From positions 1 through 17,726 of the forward strand of contig CAMKMK010000017.1 in NCBI GenBank assembly GCA_946413885.1: 17,726 nucleotides of DNA, given 5' to 3'. The DNA is from an uncultured Prevotellaceae bacterium. GTDB taxonomy: Bacteria; Bacteroidota; Bacteroidia; Bacteroidales; Bacteroidaceae. Both the position numbers and the translations under genes were made by a program. The notes beneath the pieces were generated by a model, which was not told the DNA's origin, did not search any database, and saw only the letters and a program-made list of their open reading frames with translations. Below are positions 16,851-17,726 of this stretch, one piece after another (the stretch's first letter is position 1; each line of letters starts with the position of its first letter).

Positions 16851-17726
16851 TCAAAAATTCAGTGTAATTATCTTCAACCAGTCTTTCAGATGCCATGGTC
16901 CACGACCATATCCAGCTTGAGAATCGCTTATCAACAACACGGTCTGTCGTCCGTCAGTAAGAGTAGGACCAAGGCACATTCCTTCGTAATTGGCAAATCG
17001 AGTATTGCTCGCAGTGAAACGGGTTTTCCATTCTTCAATCAAGATTTTCATGTTTGTTTCAATATTGAAACGATAAAGTTTACACCAGCAGCGACTACCG
17101 TTATAGCTTTTGGAAATACGTGCTTCGCGCTCCAATATCAATAGTGTTTCATCTTTAAGAGGTGTGATAGCTACTACGCCATGATAATGGTCGCGTCCGT
17201 GATTTTTAGATTGTTCTGAATCCAATTTGTATGGTATTTGTTGTTTGGGTATCAAGTCAACTCCAAAACTTTGAAGACGAAGTTGTTGTGCTGTATCGTT
17301 AATTAAGTTGCTCTCTGTTGTTGTCCAGAAAACTTGTTTTTTTTCATCATATCCTAGTGCCTCGAATCCACGATTGCTTTGTATATTGTCTTTTGTCATA
17401 CCATCGGGTATATGAAGTTCATAGCCTGTAAGAGTGCCATCAAGTTGATGTTCTATGATTCTCTGATCAGCCTCTCCACTGATGAAAAGACTTTGGCGAT
17501 CTGGACAAAAAGCTATTCCTTCGGCATCCCGATCGACATCATAAGGTACACCTCTCCATCCTTGTTGCTGAATAGAAATGAGTTTTCCCGTATTGAGGTC
17601 AATTTGAATGTTCCACACGTAAAATCCAGCTTCTAATTCTTCATCGGAAACAATGGCATAAAAACTATCTCCGATGGATGTTATACCACTATAGTTGGCA
17701 GGTAATATGTTCCATTTTTTCAGTTT
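16851..17726 (-). CDS. Esterase-like activity of phytase family protein, 5' end outside window
   Basis: The frame is open from the right edge to the TGA at 16851-16853, giving 291 visible residues; the start and any signal peptide lie beyond 17726. The sequence resembles the phytase-like esterase domain family (PF13449): an NYSGI block near the visible start, DAEGIAF and RGFEALGYD in the middle, NYEGMCLGP and LISDSQAGYGRGP toward the C-terminus. This looks like a beta-propeller with repeated EG(I/M/L) turns. Members are usually secreted; the biochemical activity is poorly known, and the family name is not proof that it cleaves phytate. A GTG at 17618 lies in frame but is internal, because the homologous NYSGI block continues upstream of it. 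It is followed by 78 bases and then cysE. Confidence 0.8.
   Translation of the reverse strand, partial: KLKKWNILPANYSGITSIGDSFYAIVSDEELEAGFYVWNIQIDLNTGKLISIQQQGWRGVPYDVDRDAEGIAFCPDRQSLFISGEADQRIIEHQLDGTLTGYELHIPDGMTKDNIQSNRGFEALGYDEKKQVFWTTTESNLINDTAQQLRLQSFGVDLIPKQQIPYKLDSEQSKNHGRDHYHGVVAITPLKDETLLILEREARISKSYNGSRCWCKLYRFNIETNMKILIEEWKTRFTASNTRFANYEGMCLGPTLTDGRQTVLLISDSQAGYGRGPWHLKDWLKIITLNF

Noticed and set aside
16838..16860. AT-rich near-palindrome around the phytase-like gene stop codon
   Set aside because: Low complexity and no GC stem; it overlaps the stop codon and is not convincing as a terminator.
1..17726. Search for CRISPR arrays, tRNA genes, insertion sequences, integrases or toxin-antitoxin pairs
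   Set aside because: No direct-repeat array, cloverleaf, transposase motif or small paired genes could be seen; nearly all bases are taken up by the listed genes.

Overview
The window looks like chromosomal DNA of a member of the Bacteroidales, most like Prevotella or a relative. The evidence is the protein families present (a DUF2723/GT117 membrane protein, a short QueG without a C-terminal HEAT extension, an RlmL/YpsC-type methyltransferase with a disordered basic tail, an S9 prolyl peptidase, a GLUG-type secreted repeat protein) and candidate promoters of the Bacteroidetes TAnnTTTG type. Every gene I can support lies on the minus strand, so transcription runs from high to low coordinates. 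Protein-coding genes fill almost the whole window. The longest non-coding gaps are 176, 168 and 78 bases. I see no tRNA, rRNA, CRISPR array, transposase or integrase.

Region 1 (right end, 16851-17726): the 3' part of a phytase-like esterase domain protein whose start lies beyond the window.

Region 2 (9884-16772): five close-packed genes that look like one transcription unit behind a good Bacteroidetes-type promoter at 16802-16833. They are serine O-acetyltransferase, a THUMP-domain rRNA methyltransferase, a secreted S9 prolyl di/tripeptidyl peptidase, purD (glycinamide ribonucleotide synthetase) and an unrecognised multi-pass membrane protein. Gaps are 4, -11, 23 and 0 bases. They mix housekeeping metabolism (cysteine, purine), ribosome modification and peptide scavenging, so co-transcription rather than one shared pathway is the safest reading.

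Region 3 (4817-9715): three overlapping genes behind their own candidate promoter: a large DUF2723 (GT117) glycosyltransferase-like membrane protein, a NodB-type polysaccharide deacetylase and the epoxyqueuosine reductase QueG. Overlaps of 4 and 23 bases suggest translational coupling. The first two both suggest cell-envelope carbohydrate work; QueG is tRNA modification.

Region 4 (1-4640): one open frame with no stop, at least 1546 residues long and cut by the left edge. It encodes a secreted protein built from repeated GLUG-like modules, joined by two Cys/His linkers that resemble zinc-binding knuckles and interrupted by a helix - jelly-roll-like - helix cassette. This is the least explained and most interesting object here. 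Its codon use also differs clearly from the neighbouring operon.
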